A DNA stretch of 64,000 nt from Lysinibacillus sp. G4S2 (GCF_030348505.1 NZ_JAUCFJ010000002.1:5336001-5400000), one strand, 5' to 3'; shown: positions 19,045 to 28,716, counted from the first letter of the stretch. The notes: generated from the sequence alone by a model not told the origin. Translations and numbers: made by a program.

Positions 19045-19782
19045 TTAGTAAATATCCTTTTTATCAAATGTAACTATTCCTAAAACTGTTGCTACACTAA
19101 ATGTCACTAAATTTATTGATAAGAAAAACAGTACAGAATGAATACCTACCTCATCTGGTGAAGACATAGCGAGTGTAGGCTGTGCCCAGGGATAAAAATT
19201 ACCCAATTCGGATCCTACGGTTACAAACGCTAGCAAAGTAAGTGCAACATTTATAGAAATCGGTGTTACAAAGCTCTTAATTTGTGATGCCATCCAAAGT
19301 TGTATAGCAACTAAAGCACATACAGCTAAAAACCCAAGTACAAGCACCTTAAATAAAAAAAACCAAGGGATGGAATCATGTAGTCCTAGTATTAATCCTG
19401 TAATAATAAACTCTGATACCAATACTAGTTGTGTTACAAACACAAGAATTAAAATAAGAATCATTTTCGCTATATAAATCATTATCCTAGATGGAGGTAA
19501 TGCCAACATCTGCTTCCATCCGCCCCCTGAATTTTCGTTTCTACAGCTTATAGAACAGTAAAATCCGGATAAAATAGGTAACATGATCATGCCATAAAAA
19601 AGCGATGCTTGTGTCCATGCTTCCGTCCATTCGTTATCATCCTTTTGTACTAAAATATCCTGATAAGTAAAGAAATTATTATAGCCTAACAAACAACTTA
19701 CAAGTGGGACTATTATTAATACTGCCCAAAGCCATTGCCTTCTTAATTTCATATATTCATTTAAAACCAATGTCGTTATCAT
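19045..19782 (-). CDS. ABC-2 type permease (LanG/BcrB-like)
   Basis: 245-aa integral membrane protein with about six hydrophobic segments. Its features are those of lantibiotic-immunity permeases: an N-terminal EYMKLRRQWLW followed by a helix, then the conserved EN-GGGWKQMLALPPSR cytoplasmic loop near residue 75. SD GGGAGAGGG favours the ATG at 19782 over the GTG at 19791. It starts 16 bp after the stop of the preceding permease and probably forms the exporter's second membrane subunit. Confidence 0.85.
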   Translation of the reverse strand: MITTLVLNEYMKLRRQWLWAVLIIVPLVSCLLGYNNFFTYQDILVQKDDNEWTEAWTQASLFYGMIMLPILSGFYCSISCRNENSGGGWKQMLALPPSRIMIYIAKMILILILVFVTQLVLVSEFIITGLILGLHDSIPWFFLFKVLVLGFLAVCALVAIQLWMASQIKSFVTPISINVALTLLAFVTVGSELGNFYPWAQPTLAMSSPDEVGIHSVLFFLSINLVTFSVATVLGIVTFDKKDIY

Positions 19783-19798
19783 TCCATTCACCCTCTCC

Positions 19799-20551
19799 CT
19801 ATCTCATATCCTTTTTACTAAAATGAACCATGCCGCTTATTAGGAAGATTGTTCCTACAATAAAACTCATTATGAAAAAAAACGATAAATCATTGTTAGA
19901 AATTACTTCATTAAACTCATCAGATGGTAAGATAGGAGTCCCCCAAATTGGATATATCCAGAATAACCATTTTATATTCTGAAGGAAAAATCCAGAAATG
20001 GTGAATATCACACCTATAGAAATAGAAATCATTTGATTCTGACAAACCACCGATATCCAAAGCTGAAAAGCTATTAATGGAAAAGATACAATATAGGGGT
20101 AAAAGGCTTGCTCTAAAATTAACCCCCATGGTATAGGGCCATTAAAGTCCAAAAAAAGACCAATAAAGAGAATAGACCCTACAATACAAGTAGCTGAAAA
20201 CGCACAAAGTACAAGTAAATAAATAAATTTAGATAAATATATATAATATCTAGATATAGGTAAAGAAAATAGAATCTTCCAAGCATTCGCTTCATGCTCT
20301 ATATTGACTATTTTAGAAGCAAATATAGTAATACTTAAAGGAACCATTATGAACATAGACCAATGACAACTAATAACCAGAAAAGACCAATCACTAGTAT
20401 GTAATTCCTGTGCCATTTCTTTATTTAAATCAAATCTAAAATAAAAATCAGTAAAGTTCATCATAAAAACAAATAAAGGAAATAGTATGGTAATCAAGAT
20501 TAACTTAGAACGTTTAAACTTTATGCTATCTCCTACAATAATTTCTTTCAT
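19799..20551 (-). CDS. ABC-2 type permease (LanE/MutE-like)
   Basis: 250-aa integral membrane protein with about six helices. The loop IEHEANAWKILFSLPISRYYIYLSK near residue 90 is typical of the EpiE/MutE/NisE permeases of lantibiotic-protection transporters, and corresponds to the loop in its neighbour. The ATG overlaps the ATPase stop codon by 4 bp, with SD AAGGGGGA inside that gene, indicating coupled translation. It is likely the partner of the 19045-19782 permease in a heterodimeric exporter. Confidence 0.87.
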   Translation of the reverse strand: MKEIIVGDSIKFKRSKLILITILFPLFVFMMNFTDFYFRFDLNKEMAQELHTSDWSFLVISCHWSMFIMVPLSITIFASKIVNIEHEANAWKILFSLPISRYYIYLSKFIYLLVLCAFSATCIVGSILFIGLFLDFNGPIPWGLILEQAFYPYIVSFPLIAFQLWISVVCQNQMISISIGVIFTISGFFLQNIKWLFWIYPIWGTPILPSDEFNEVISNNDLSFFFIMSFIVGTIFLISGMVHFSKKDMR

Positions 20552-21465
20552 GTATTTTCCCCCTTAATAATGTTAAGGAAGATTTCTTCAAGAGAGGACC
20601 TTACTTCTTCAATTCGATAAACCGAAATATTAGAATTGACCAAAATACTATTTATCACTGAAATATGGTCATCATCAGTTTTACTAATAAGTAAATCACC
20701 ATTTTTGTCCACTTCAATATGAAGATTTGTTTTTTCCTCCAAAATAGATTTTGCTTTATTAGAATCATTGACACGTATTTTAATATGAGGATTATCCATA
20801 TTCCGTAATACTTCAATGGAATCCTGATAGATTAGATTTCCATCAGAAATAATTCCGACTTGAGTTGCCATTTGGTCAATCTCACTAAGTAAATGGCTAG
20901 AGATTAAGATGGTTATCCCCTCAGTTTCAGGAAGACTTTTAATTAAGTCACGAATTTCATGAATACCTGCTGGATCCAAACCATTTGTAGGCTCATCTAG
21001 AATAAGTAACTCGGGCTCTCCTAGGAGCGCTATTGCAATTCCAAGTCGTTGTTTCATCCCTAAAGAATATTGTTTTACAAGTTGATTTTTAGCATTTGTT
21101 AATCTAACAATATTTAATACCTCTTCGATTCGCCCTTCTGGTACATTAAGCATTCGTTGTATAATTTTAAGATTTTCATAGCCTGTTAGATGACCGTAAT
21201 ATGAGGGGGATTCAACCAATGCACCAACTTTTTTTAGTATATGGTTTCTATCACTCTCTAGTTTTTTCCCAAATAAAGTGACTGAACCAGATGAAGCCTT
21301 TATTAACCCTAATAACATTTTTATAGAAGTGGTTTTTCCCGAACCATTAGGACCTAAAAAGCCATAAATTTCTCCTTTCTTTACTTTCAAATTTAAATCT
21401 TTTACTGCATAAGTTGTTTTATATTTTTTACACAAATCAATAGTTTCGATTATGTAATCGGACAT
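20548..21465 (-). CDS. ABC transporter ATP-binding protein (LanF/BcrA-like)
   Basis: 305-aa ATPase of an antibiotic-peptide exporter. Walker A GPNGSGKT is at 38-45, the signature motif YSLGMKQR near 130, and Walker B LLILDEPTNGLDP near 150. In place of the usual Q-loop it has an E-loop, GALVESPSYYGHLTG (Glu85), a hallmark of LanF and related ATPases. The C-terminal 90 residues form the extra domain common in this group. SD GGAGGTG supports the ATG at 21465. It is the first gene of the four-gene operon, opposite to the two-component genes. Confidence 0.9.
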   Translation of the reverse strand: MSDYIIETIDLCKKYKTTYAVKDLNLKVKKGEIYGFLGPNGSGKTTSIKMLLGLIKASSGSVTLFGKKLESDRNHILKKVGALVESPSYYGHLTGYENLKIIQRMLNVPEGRIEEVLNIVRLTNAKNQLVKQYSLGMKQRLGIAIALLGEPELLILDEPTNGLDPAGIHEIRDLIKSLPETEGITILISSHLLSEIDQMATQVGIISDGNLIYQDSIEVLRNMDNPHIKIRVNDSNKAKSILEEKTNLHIEVDKNGDLLISKTDDDHISVINSILVNSNISVYRIEEVRSSLEEIFLNIIKGENT

Positions 21466-21484
21466 TTTGAACACCTCCACTGAA

Positions 21485-21543
21485 AGTATACAAATTGAAA
21501 TAAAAAACAATCTTAACTTTATATTAATTCGATATTAACTTTA
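21485..21543 (-). promoter_or_regulatory. Regulated promoter of the ABC exporter operon
   Basis: On the minus strand a TATACT -10 box (21490-21485) lacks a good -35. Further upstream lie two direct copies of TAAAGTTAA (21543-21535 and 21521-21513) spaced 22 bp, two helical turns. That is the layout expected for activation by an OmpR-type regulator, here the one at 16796. Confidence 0.5.
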
Positions 21544-21676
21544 AAATTTGTTCTTGATAAAAAAGTATTGTTGATATGAAAGCATATGAAGTAAAGTATG
21601 AGCGAATAAGATGCTTAGGTCACGCCAGCGGAAAGCGTTCTCTGTGGCAAATGTGCAGTCACATACATATTGGACA

Positions 21677-21718
21677 TAAAAAAAGATGGCTTCGGTCAAC
21701 AAACCGAAGTCATCTTTT
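21677..21718 (-). terminator. Terminator after the thioesterase gene
   Basis: On the minus strand AAAAGATGACTTCGGT and ACCGAAGCCATCTTTT form a 16-bp stem with one mismatch, followed by T residues. It ends the 21772-22251 gene. Confidence 0.85.
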
Positions 21719-21771
21719 CTCCACTTAGAAACGAACTCCTATTTTTTATAGGACAGTCATAATACTTTCAT

Positions 21772-22251
21772 TTAATGCGGTAATGCACGTTTTTGTTTCC
21801 GATGCTCTCGTCGTGCTGGTCCTGTCTCAAACAGACGTTTTTCTGCATCTGTTTCAGGATAAATTGCTGGAACTGGTCTAGGTTTCCCTTCATCATCTAC
21901 TGCAACCATCGTTACAAAGGATTCCGTTGTTAATTTTTCCTCACCAGTTTCAATGTTTCGTGAAATAACTCGAACATAGACTTCCATTGAAGAACGTCCC
22001 GTTGATGAAACAATACTTTCAATTTCTAAAATATCCCCTACATGTGCTGCTGATAAAAAATCAACAGAATCAATAGAAGCTGTTACTACAAGCCCTTTTG
22101 CGTGCTTCATGGCTGTGATGGCAGCAATTTCATCAATATAAGCTAACACTCTTCCACCGAAAATGGAGTTGTGATTATTTGTATCTGGCGGTAATACGAG
22201 ACGAGTTTGAACCGTACGTGACATGCTCATTGGTACAGCGTTGTTTGTCAT
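21772..22251 (-). CDS. Acyl-CoA thioesterase (hotdog fold, YkhA-like)
   Basis: 159-aa cytosolic enzyme predicted to hydrolyse acyl-CoA to free acid and CoA. The hotdog-fold signature NHNSIFGGRVLAYIDEIAAI near residue 26 carries the helix and catalytic Asn/Asp of the BFIT/YkhA type, followed by VTASIDSVDFLSAAHVGDILEIES. The basic C-terminal tail (ARREHRKQKRALPH) is common in Bacillus relatives. Substrate chain length is unknown. It has its own terminator. Confidence 0.9.
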   Translation of the reverse strand: MTNNAVPMSMSRTVQTRLVLPPDTNNHNSIFGGRVLAYIDEIAAITAMKHAKGLVVTASIDSVDFLSAAHVGDILEIESIVSSTGRSSMEVYVRVISRNIETGEEKLTTESFVTMVAVDDEGKPRPVPAIYPETDAEKRLFETGPARREHRKQKRALPH

Positions 22252-22319
22252 AAATCTTATAACTTCCCTTCATGTATGTTCTTTCGTCATCGTATCGCAG
22301 AAAAAGAGTTGATGCAAAT

Positions 22320-23747
22320 TTAGAATGATTTTTTCATCGTAATAAATTTCATATCCGTCATTTCCTCAATAGCCCACTTAATGCCTTCACGACCGTATCC
22401 ACTCATTTTTACGCCGCCATATGGCATATTGTCAACTCTGAATGTCGGAATATCATTAATAATAACAGCGCCTACTTGTAATTCATCCGCTGCACGTAAC
22501 GCATCTGGCAATACATTTGTATAAATCCCTGCATTTAAGCCAAGTTCCGACTCATTCACTAGTCGAATAGCGTCGTCTAATGTTTCATATGAAACAATTG
22601 AGACGATTGGCGCGAATGTTTCTTGACAAACTACTTTCATATCCGCCGTCACATTCGTCATAACAGTTGGTGTTAATGTACGCTCAGTGAACGTTCCTCC
22701 TGTTGCAACTACCGCCCCTTGAGCCTTTGCTTCCTCAATCCATTGACGAATACGTTCGACTTCACCAGAATTAATCATCGCACTAACATCTGTATTTTTA
22801 TCGAGCGGGTCACCTACTACAAGCTTTTCTGTTTCTGCCACAAATGCTTTTGTAAACTCATCGATAATTGATGCATGTACGTAAATACGTTGTAATGAAA
22901 TACAAACCTGACCTGCAAAATTAAAGGCACCTCCGACACAACGCTGAATAATTTTATCAATCGGTGTCGATGGTTCGACAATTACCGCTGCATTGGACCC
23001 AAGCTCTAATGTTACTTTACGTAAACCGACTTTTTCCTTAATGCCCAAACCAACCTTGCCACTGCCCGTGAATGTCACCTTTTTCACGTATGGATGTGTC
23101 ACGAGTGTATCGCTAAGCTCACCACCGCTACCAGTAACAATTTGTAGCGCACCATCAGGAAGACCCGCTTCCTTAAATATTTCAGCCAATACTATAGCAC
23201 TTAATGGTGTTTGATTTGCTGGCTTTAATACGACTGTATTGCCAACTGCAAAGGCAGGACCTAATTTATGTGCTACTAAATTAAATGGGAAATTGAATGG
23301 TGTAATAGCTGAAATTACACCTAAAGGTTCTCGTTTTGTCCAGCCAATACGATCCCCTGCCCCAGGTGCGGCATCCATTGGCACCGTCTCACCCATTGCT
23401 TGCTTAGCACCTTCTGCTGCAAACTGATAAGTCGCTATTGTACGTTCTATTTCAGTTAATCCAGCCGAAATTGGCTTTCCTGCCTCTAACGCTAAAATCT
23501 CAGCAAATTCTTCTTTTCGTTGTCGCATTATATCGACTACTTTATATAAAATTTCGGCACGTTCATAGGCTGTTGTCTTTTTAAACGATTGGAACGCCTC
23601 TTGAGCACCTACTATTGCTTGCTCTACATCTAAAATCGATGCCTTTGCAACTTTTGCAATTACCGCTCCGCTATAGGGTGATCTCAGCTCATATGCTTCC
23701 TTTGCTTCTTTCCATTGGCCATTAATCCAAAGCTTCGTTTCCTTCAT
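22320..23747 (-). CDS. NAD(P)-dependent aldehyde dehydrogenase
   Basis: 475-aa enzyme that oxidises an aldehyde to the acid. Cofactor-binding ITPFNFPFNLVAHKLGPA and the glycine loop FTGSGKVG are present. The general base is Glu in LELGSNAA, and the catalytic cysteine is in FAGQVCISLQR. The SNAA variant of the usual GGK motif suggests the lactaldehyde/phosphonoacetaldehyde/glyceraldehyde-3-phosphate-like branch of the superfamily, but the substrate cannot be assigned. It lies 42 bp downstream of the DUF4003 gene on the same strand. Confidence 0.9.
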   Translation of the reverse strand: MKETKLWINGQWKEAKEAYELRSPYSGAVIAKVAKASILDVEQAIVGAQEAFQSFKKTTAYERAEILYKVVDIMRQRKEEFAEILALEAGKPISAGLTEIERTIATYQFAAEGAKQAMGETVPMDAAPGAGDRIGWTKREPLGVISAITPFNFPFNLVAHKLGPAFAVGNTVVLKPANQTPLSAIVLAEIFKEAGLPDGALQIVTGSGGELSDTLVTHPYVKKVTFTGSGKVGLGIKEKVGLRKVTLELGSNAAVIVEPSTPIDKIIQRCVGGAFNFAGQVCISLQRIYVHASIIDEFTKAFVAETEKLVVGDPLDKNTDVSAMINSGEVERIRQWIEEAKAQGAVVATGGTFTERTLTPTVMTNVTADMKVVCQETFAPIVSIVSYETLDDAIRLVNESELGLNAGIYTNVLPDALRAADELQVGAVIINDIPTFRVDNMPYGGVKMSGYGREGIKWAIEEMTDMKFITMKKSF

Positions 23748-23789
23748 CCTTCAAATGCACCTCCAAAAATCATGTTCTTCTTTATTTTA

Positions 23790-24758
23790 TCATGAAGAAC
23801 TTGAACTAGAAGCTGCAGCAGCTGCAGAAACTGATACTAACATTGCTGTTTGTTGTGCTTGAATTATTAATTGAATAGATGACATGATTGTCATTGATAA
23901 AGATTGTTGTACCTTAGCCATATCATAGATAGCAATTTGTACGGCCATAAATAACACGAACTCACGATGCCATTTTAATAGTTTCATACCCTTCAATTCA
24001 TGGTATAAATCTACAATCTGTTGAAGGTGTGCATTATTCACTTCAAGAATCGCTAAAAATCCTAATAATGGATAGTTAATCGTTTTGACCTTTACATCCT
24101 GTTTCTTTAATGTGTCACGGATTGTCACCACATTCGGCACTAATGTACTATCATATTGAGGAGAAAGGAAAGTCAATATTTGTGATAGCCATTGTAGCTC
24201 GTTCCCCGCATTAAAATTATATGTACGTAATTCTTTATAATAACGATTCATCGTTTCAGCACGGAGAACAACGTCATCAGATGGGTTACTTAACAATACT
24301 ACGTAAGGAATGTCATCGTTAGCAGTTAAAAATCGATGATGCTTACGGATCTCTTCAAATAATGCACGCGCCGCCTGTGCATGTGCACTTTTTTCACTTT
24401 CCACCTCCGTTAAAAACTGTGCACCAATAAAAATAAAATTACCGCTTCTAAATTTTGCTTCCTTCAATATGCTTACGTTTGACAGTAGATTTTTTACCGC
24501 TTGTTTTGTATCCTCTTGCTCCATCAAATTTGCAGCAATACTATATCTTACTGCTGTTCTTAACGGAGAAGCCCATGAAGATTGCTCCTTCATTTCTTGT
24601 AACACTTCTTTATATTTAACCGCATCAAAGGTTTTTCCTGACGCCACATATTTGCTTGCAATTGCTAGTACAATTTTACGATCAACTGTCCATCCGACAG
24701 CCTTAGCTACATCCTCCACAGTTTGTGTAAATTGATTTCCAATTATTGTAAATTCCAT
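23790..24758 (-). CDS. DUF4003 family protein
   Basis: 322-aa soluble protein that I recognise as the Bacillales DUF4003 type: N-terminal VEDVAKAVGW, SIAANLM..., FRSGNFIFIGAQFL and LTANDDIPYVVLLS motifs. It appears almost entirely helical. The function is unknown. The C-terminus is unusual: AAAAASSSSSS, a run of alanine then serine. SD AAAGGAGTG precedes the ATG. Confidence 0.8.
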   Translation of the reverse strand: MEFTIIGNQFTQTVEDVAKAVGWTVDRKIVLAIASKYVASGKTFDAVKYKEVLQEMKEQSSWASPLRTAVRYSIAANLMEQEDTKQAVKNLLSNVSILKEAKFRSGNFIFIGAQFLTEVESEKSAHAQAARALFEEIRKHHRFLTANDDIPYVVLLSNPSDDVVLRAETMNRYYKELRTYNFNAGNELQWLSQILTFLSPQYDSTLVPNVVTIRDTLKKQDVKVKTINYPLLGFLAILEVNNAHLQQIVDLYHELKGMKLLKWHREFVLFMAVQIAIYDMAKVQQSLSMTIMSSIQLIIQAQQTAMLVSVSAAAAASSSSSS

Positions 24759-24912
24759 TTTCTACCCACTCCTTTTCCATATTTACGTAATAAAATATAA
24801 AAAGGATTCATCAGTTTTGTAACAATTAACACAAAAAGTAAGCTTAATTTAATGTATATGACTCGATTTTATATGGTTTAATGAAAATAATTAAAAATGA
24901 GTGGAGGAACTA

Positions 24913-25047
24913 ATGTTGATTGAAATAACCATAACCAGTAGAAAGTCCTTATTCAAGGAAACCTTACAGGATCGATTACAATTATTTTTGATATTACGTA
25001 ACTCTCCAAATAATATAGCCTTACATAAACTGTTTCAGAAAAAATGA
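24913..25047 (+). CDS. Possible small protein, 44 aa
   Basis: A short frame in an otherwise gene-free 334-bp gap. It starts at an ATG preceded by GTGGAGGAAC, a strong SD, and runs 44 codons to TGA: MLIEITITSRKSLFKETLQD, then DRLQLFLILRNSPNN and a basic end. It is not similar to anything I recognise. The SD and the opposite strand to its neighbours are the only support. Confidence 0.4.
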   Translation: MLIEITITSRKSLFKETLQDRLQLFLILRNSPNNIALHKLFQKK

Positions 25048-25052
25048 CATAG

Positions 25053-25082
25053 AAAAACAGCGGCAATACCTTTTGCCGCTGT
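25053..25082 (-). terminator. Terminator after the DUF779 gene
   Basis: ACAGCGGC pairs perfectly with GCCGCTGT, and on the minus strand the stem is followed by TTTTTC. It ends the aldehyde dehydrogenase-DUF779 transcript. Confidence 0.85.
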
Positions 25083-25092
25083 CCATAAAGCT

Positions 25093-25458
25093 TTAAATTA
25101 AGCCTAATTCTTTTAACTCCTCTGTTGAAAAGGCTCTTGACCTTGTTAAAAACCGTTTACCTTCAACGCCTTCAAGCGAGAACATACCGCCTCTGCCATC
25201 GACTACGTCCAAGATTATTTGTGTATGCTTCCAATAATCATATTGATTTTTATGCATATAGAAGGGAGCACCACCAATTTCTCCAAGACAAACATCTTGA
25301 TCACCTAATAGTAAGTCGCCTTCTGGATAACACATTGGCGATGAACCATCACAGCATCCACCTGATTGATGAAACATAATGGGTCCATGCTTTTCTTTCA
25401 AAAACTCGATTAGTGCCAGCGCTTCTTCAGTTGCTAAAACACGCACGACCACGCTCAT
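25093..25458 (-). CDS. DUF779 protein
   Basis: 121-aa cytosolic protein of the DUF779 family, typically encoded right beside acetaldehyde-type aldehyde dehydrogenases. It is cysteine-rich near the N-terminus (FHQSGGCCDGSSPMCYPEGD), which suggests a metal or redox site, then IGGAPFYMHKNQYDYWKHTQIILDVV. It starts 15 bp after the upstream dehydrogenase stop codon, so the two are one operon. The biochemical role is unknown; an accessory role to the dehydrogenase is inferred from context. Confidence 0.88.
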   Translation of the reverse strand: MSVVVRVLATEEALALIEFLKEKHGPIMFHQSGGCCDGSSPMCYPEGDLLLGDQDVCLGEIGGAPFYMHKNQYDYWKHTQIILDVVDGRGGMFSLEGVEGKRFLTRSRAFSTEELKELGLI

Positions 25459-25473
25459 GCACCTCCCTATTAA

Positions 25474-26994
25474 TTAGAAGAAACCAAGTTTGTTTTCGCT
25501 ATAGCTAACTAATAAGTTTTTCGTTTGCTGATAATGCGCTAACATCATCTTATGGTTTTCACGACCAACACCCGACATTTTATAGCCACCGAACGCAGCA
25601 TGTGCAGGATAAGCATGGTAGCAGTTTGTCCAAACACGTCCTGCTTGAATACCACGACCGAAGCGATAAGCAGTATTCATATCACGTGTCCAGACACCTG
25701 CACCTAAACCATATAATGTGTCATTTGCAATTTCTAATGCTTCCTCTTTTGTTTTAAATGTTGTTACGGCAACAACTGGCCCGAAGATCTCTTCTTGGAA
25801 AATGCGCATTTTATTATGCCCTTTAAAGACAGTTGGCTTAATGTAGTAACCATTTTCAAAGCCAGATCCTACATTATTTTTCTCTCCTCCAATTAGACAT
25901 TCTGCACCTTCTTGCTTACCAATATCTAAGTAAGAAAGAATTTTTTCCATTTGCTCACTTGAAGCCTGTGCACCCATCATCGTATTCGGATCAAGCGGAT
26001 TTCCAACTTTAATCGCTTCAACACGCTGTAGAACGCGTTCCATAAATTTATCGTAAATAGACTCTTGAATTATTGCACGAGAAGGACATGTACATACTTC
26101 ACCTTGGTTTAGTGCGAATAATACAAAGCCCTCAACTGCCTTATCTAAAAAGGCATCATCTTCGTCCATAATATCCTCAAAGAAAATATTTGGCGACTTG
26201 CCGCCCAATTCTAACGTAACTGGAATAAGGTTTTGTGAAGCATATTGCATAATTAAGCGACCTGTCGTTGTCTCACCAGTAAAGGCAATTTTACCAATGC
26301 GTGGATTTGATGCTAGCGGCTTCCCTGCCTCTAAACCAAAGCCATTGACAACGTTCAGTACACCTGATGGCAATAAATCTTCTATTAATTCAATGAGCAC
26401 CATAATCGAAGCTGGCGTTTGCTCAGCAGGTTTCAACACCACACAGTTTCCAGCTGCCAGTGCAGGTGCTAGCTTCCAAACGGCCATTAATAACGGGAAA
26501 TTCCAAGGGATAATTTGACCTACTACCCCAATTGGCTCATGGAAGTGATAAGCGACTGTATCATTATCGATTTGGCTTACCGCGCCTTCTTGTGCACGTA
26601 AAGCCCCCGCAAAATAACGGAAATGATCAATGGCAAGAGGGATATCTGCATTTAATGTCTCACGTACCGCCTTTCCGTTATCCCATGTTTCGGCAACGGC
26701 TAGCTTTTCTAAGTTTTGCTCAATACGGTCCGCAATTTTAAGTAAAATGTTTGCACGCTCTGTTGGGGATGTTTTGCCCCATGCATCCTTTGCGGCATGC
26801 GCTGCATCAAGTGCAAGTTCAATATCTTCAGCAGTAGATCGAGCTAATTGTGTAAAAACTTGTCCAGTAACAGGTGTAACATTATCAAAGTATTGTCCTT
26901 TCACTGGAGGTGTCCATTCTCCACCAATGTAATTTTCATATTTCTCCTTGAATTGAACTACCGATCCTTCAGTGTTTGGAAATGCATAAACCAT
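25474..26994 (-). CDS. NAD-dependent aldehyde dehydrogenase (AcoD/ExaC-like)
   Basis: 506-aa enzyme, probably oxidising acetaldehyde or similar short aldehydes. The frame extends upstream, but the ATG at 26994 with SD AAGGGGAGAA gives [27 protein letters not shown], the normal N-terminus for the group. Motifs: [31 protein letters not shown], base Glu in [12 protein letters not shown] and catalytic Cys in [12 protein letters not shown]. The [18 protein letters not shown] end is typical. Pairing with DUF779 supports the AcoD/ExaC-like assignment. Confidence 0.92.
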   Translation of the reverse strand: MVYAFPNTEGSVVQFKEKYENYIGGEWTPPVKGQYFDNVTPVTGQVFTQLARSTAEDIELALDAAHAAKDAWGKTSPTERANILLKIADRIEQNLEKLAVAETWDNGKAVRETLNADIPLAIDHFRYFAGALRAQEGAVSQIDNDTVAYHFHEPIGVVGQIIPWNFPLLMAVWKLAPALAAGNCVVLKPAEQTPASIMVLIELIEDLLPSGVLNVVNGFGLEAGKPLASNPRIGKIAFTGETTTGRLIMQYASQNLIPVTLELGGKSPNIFFEDIMDEDDAFLDKAVEGFVLFALNQGEVCTCPSRAIIQESIYDKFMERVLQRVEAIKVGNPLDPNTMMGAQASSEQMEKILSYLDIGKQEGAECLIGGEKNNVGSGFENGYYIKPTVFKGHNKMRIFQEEIFGPVVAVTTFKTKEEALEIANDTLYGLGAGVWTRDMNTAYRFGRGIQAGRVWTNCYHAYPAHAAFGGYKMSGVGRENHKMMLAHYQQTKNLLVSYSENKLGFF

Positions 26995-27235
26995 TTTACT
27001 TCTCCCCTTTACACAAAATAATGAGAATATATCTACAAAAACCGACATTTCATATCGAAATAACAATATTTTCATAGATACCCTCTTACTCAATATATTG
27101 TCAGAAACGAAAAATAATTTCAACTTTTTTAAATTTTTTACCAGTAATTTATTTTTACTAGAAAAGCTTCAGGATTCACGGTGTGACCAACGATAATGTA
27201 TACTTAAAAATAATATAAATGTATAGGAGACCAGT

Positions 27236-27937
27236 ATGCGGATTAATAAATATTTGAGTGAAACAGGCATCGTATCTCGTCGCGGCGCAGATAAATGGAT
27301 AGCAGAGGGTAAAGTAACGATTAATGGTGAACTTGCAACAGTTGGCAGTCAAGTTGAGGCAGGTGACATGGTTTGCGTTGATGGAAAAGAGGTAAAAAAA
27401 GAAGAACAGCTCGTTTATATTGCCTTAAACAAACCAGTAGGAATTACAAGTACAACTGAACAACATATAAAAGGAAATGTCGTTGATTTTGTCAATCACC
27501 CTCTACGTATTTTTCATATTGGACGACTCGATAAGGAATCAGAAGGGCTATTATTACTGACAAACGACGGTGACATCGTCAATAAAATTTTACGTGCGGA
27601 AAACCATCACGAAAAAGAATATATCGTACAAGTTGATAAGCCTATTACAGAGCAATTTATTAAAAAAATGGGGGCTGGTGTAGATATTTTAGATACTACA
27701 ACCTTACCTTGTTATGTTGAAAAAATATCTGATAGAGTCTTTAAAATTATTTTAGAGCAAGGCTTAAATCGTCAAATACGTCGTATGTGTTCGGCACTTG
27801 GCTACTCCGTTAAGCGTCTACAACGTATTCGTATTATGAATATTAAGCTTGGAAATTTAAAGGTTGGACAGTGGCGCGATTTAACAGAAAAAGAACGAAC
27901 AGAACTATTCAAACTACTTAACTACACTCCAAAATAA
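27236..27937 (+). CDS. rluF: 23S rRNA pseudouridine synthase RluF
   Basis: Isomerises a uridine (U2604 type) in 23S rRNA. The 233-aa protein has an N-terminal S4 RNA-binding domain ([27 protein letters not shown]), then the RluB/E/F-type catalytic domain with the essential aspartate in [19 protein letters not shown]. The RluF-like [24 protein letters not shown] block follows. SD AGGAGA precedes the ATG. The next gene starts 22 bp downstream and is probably co-transcribed. Confidence 0.92.
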   Translation: MRINKYLSETGIVSRRGADKWIAEGKVTINGELATVGSQVEAGDMVCVDGKEVKKEEQLVYIALNKPVGITSTTEQHIKGNVVDFVNHPLRIFHIGRLDKESEGLLLLTNDGDIVNKILRAENHHEKEYIVQVDKPITEQFIKKMGAGVDILDTTTLPCYVEKISDRVFKIILEQGLNRQIRRMCSALGYSVKRLQRIRIMNIKLGNLKVGQWRDLTEKERTELFKLLNYTPK

Positions 27938-27959
27938 AGCAATTTAAGGGGATGAGATT

Positions 27960-28679
27960 ATGCTGTCAATTCAAAGTACTGAGCAGTTAACGGGAGCATG
28001 TATTAGCGGGGATTTTTGGGACTTAGATGAATTGATCAATGCCATTCATAAAGTAACTGGTGATGAAAACAAGTATTATGATTATCAAGGTGCGCGTCTT
28101 CGCATACTTAGTGTTTGCCATAATCTCCGTCAAGCTGCTAAGGGAGAGCATCAGCTTGAGTTTGTCAGTAATGGACTTAATAAAAGTGTCCTGACACAGC
28201 ATGAACTAATTTTTCCAAACAAAAATGTTTATTTCGCAACAGAGGTTCTTTGGCCAGAGCTGATTTTTACTGCTATCGCATTAAATGACTTCATTCGCCT
28301 ACACAAAGAGCTAATTGATTCTTCTGACTGGAATATGGACGTTGCTGCAATTCGTAAATTCCAAGCAACGGTTGCTGATTGTTTAGAGCAGGAGTTTAAG
28401 GAGGAAGAATATTTAGTATTTTTAAGAATGCTACATACTAAAAGTCCATTAACATTCCGTTATGCGACGCAGTATGTAGATCTATTAAACCTAGAGTATA
28501 TTCAACTAGATTTAGAGGAAAGAAAAGCTCAATTAGCGGCATTTGCTCTCCGATTAATGTTAGAAGACGATGAATATGTAGCGCTAAAATCACAGCTCAT
28601 GGAAGCTGCGATAACTACCAAAAAATCGTTGCATGAAATTGAAATCAAAACGAATTATCCTGAAACAATTTTGTGGTAA
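27960..28679 (+). CDS. Uncharacterised protein downstream of rluF
   Basis: 239-aa soluble acidic protein with AAGGGGATGA as SD. It resembles proteins annotated DUF6904 in Bacillales (LTGACISGDFWDLDELINAIHKVTG at the N-terminus, ARLRILSVCHNLRQAAKG), but I am not certain of that family. No membrane segment, signal or catalytic motif is evident. It is followed by a strong terminator, so it forms a two-gene unit with rluF. Confidence 0.75.
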   Translation: MLSIQSTEQLTGACISGDFWDLDELINAIHKVTGDENKYYDYQGARLRILSVCHNLRQAAKGEHQLEFVSNGLNKSVLTQHELIFPNKNVYFATEVLWPELIFTAIALNDFIRLHKELIDSSDWNMDVAAIRKFQATVADCLEQEFKEEEYLVFLRMLHTKSPLTFRYATQYVDLLNLEYIQLDLEERKAQLAAFALRLMLEDDEYVALKSQLMEAAITTKKSLHEIEIKTNYPETILW

Positions 28680-28686
28680 ATATAAA

Positions 28687-28716
28687 GAGCCGTCTCAACT
28701 AACTTTGAGACGGCTC
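28687..28716 (+). terminator. Terminator of the rluF operon
   Basis: GAGCCGTCTCA and TGAGACGGCTC form a perfect 11-bp stem with an 8-nt loop, followed by a moderately T-rich stretch. It lies 8 bp after the stop codon at 28679. Confidence 0.8.
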
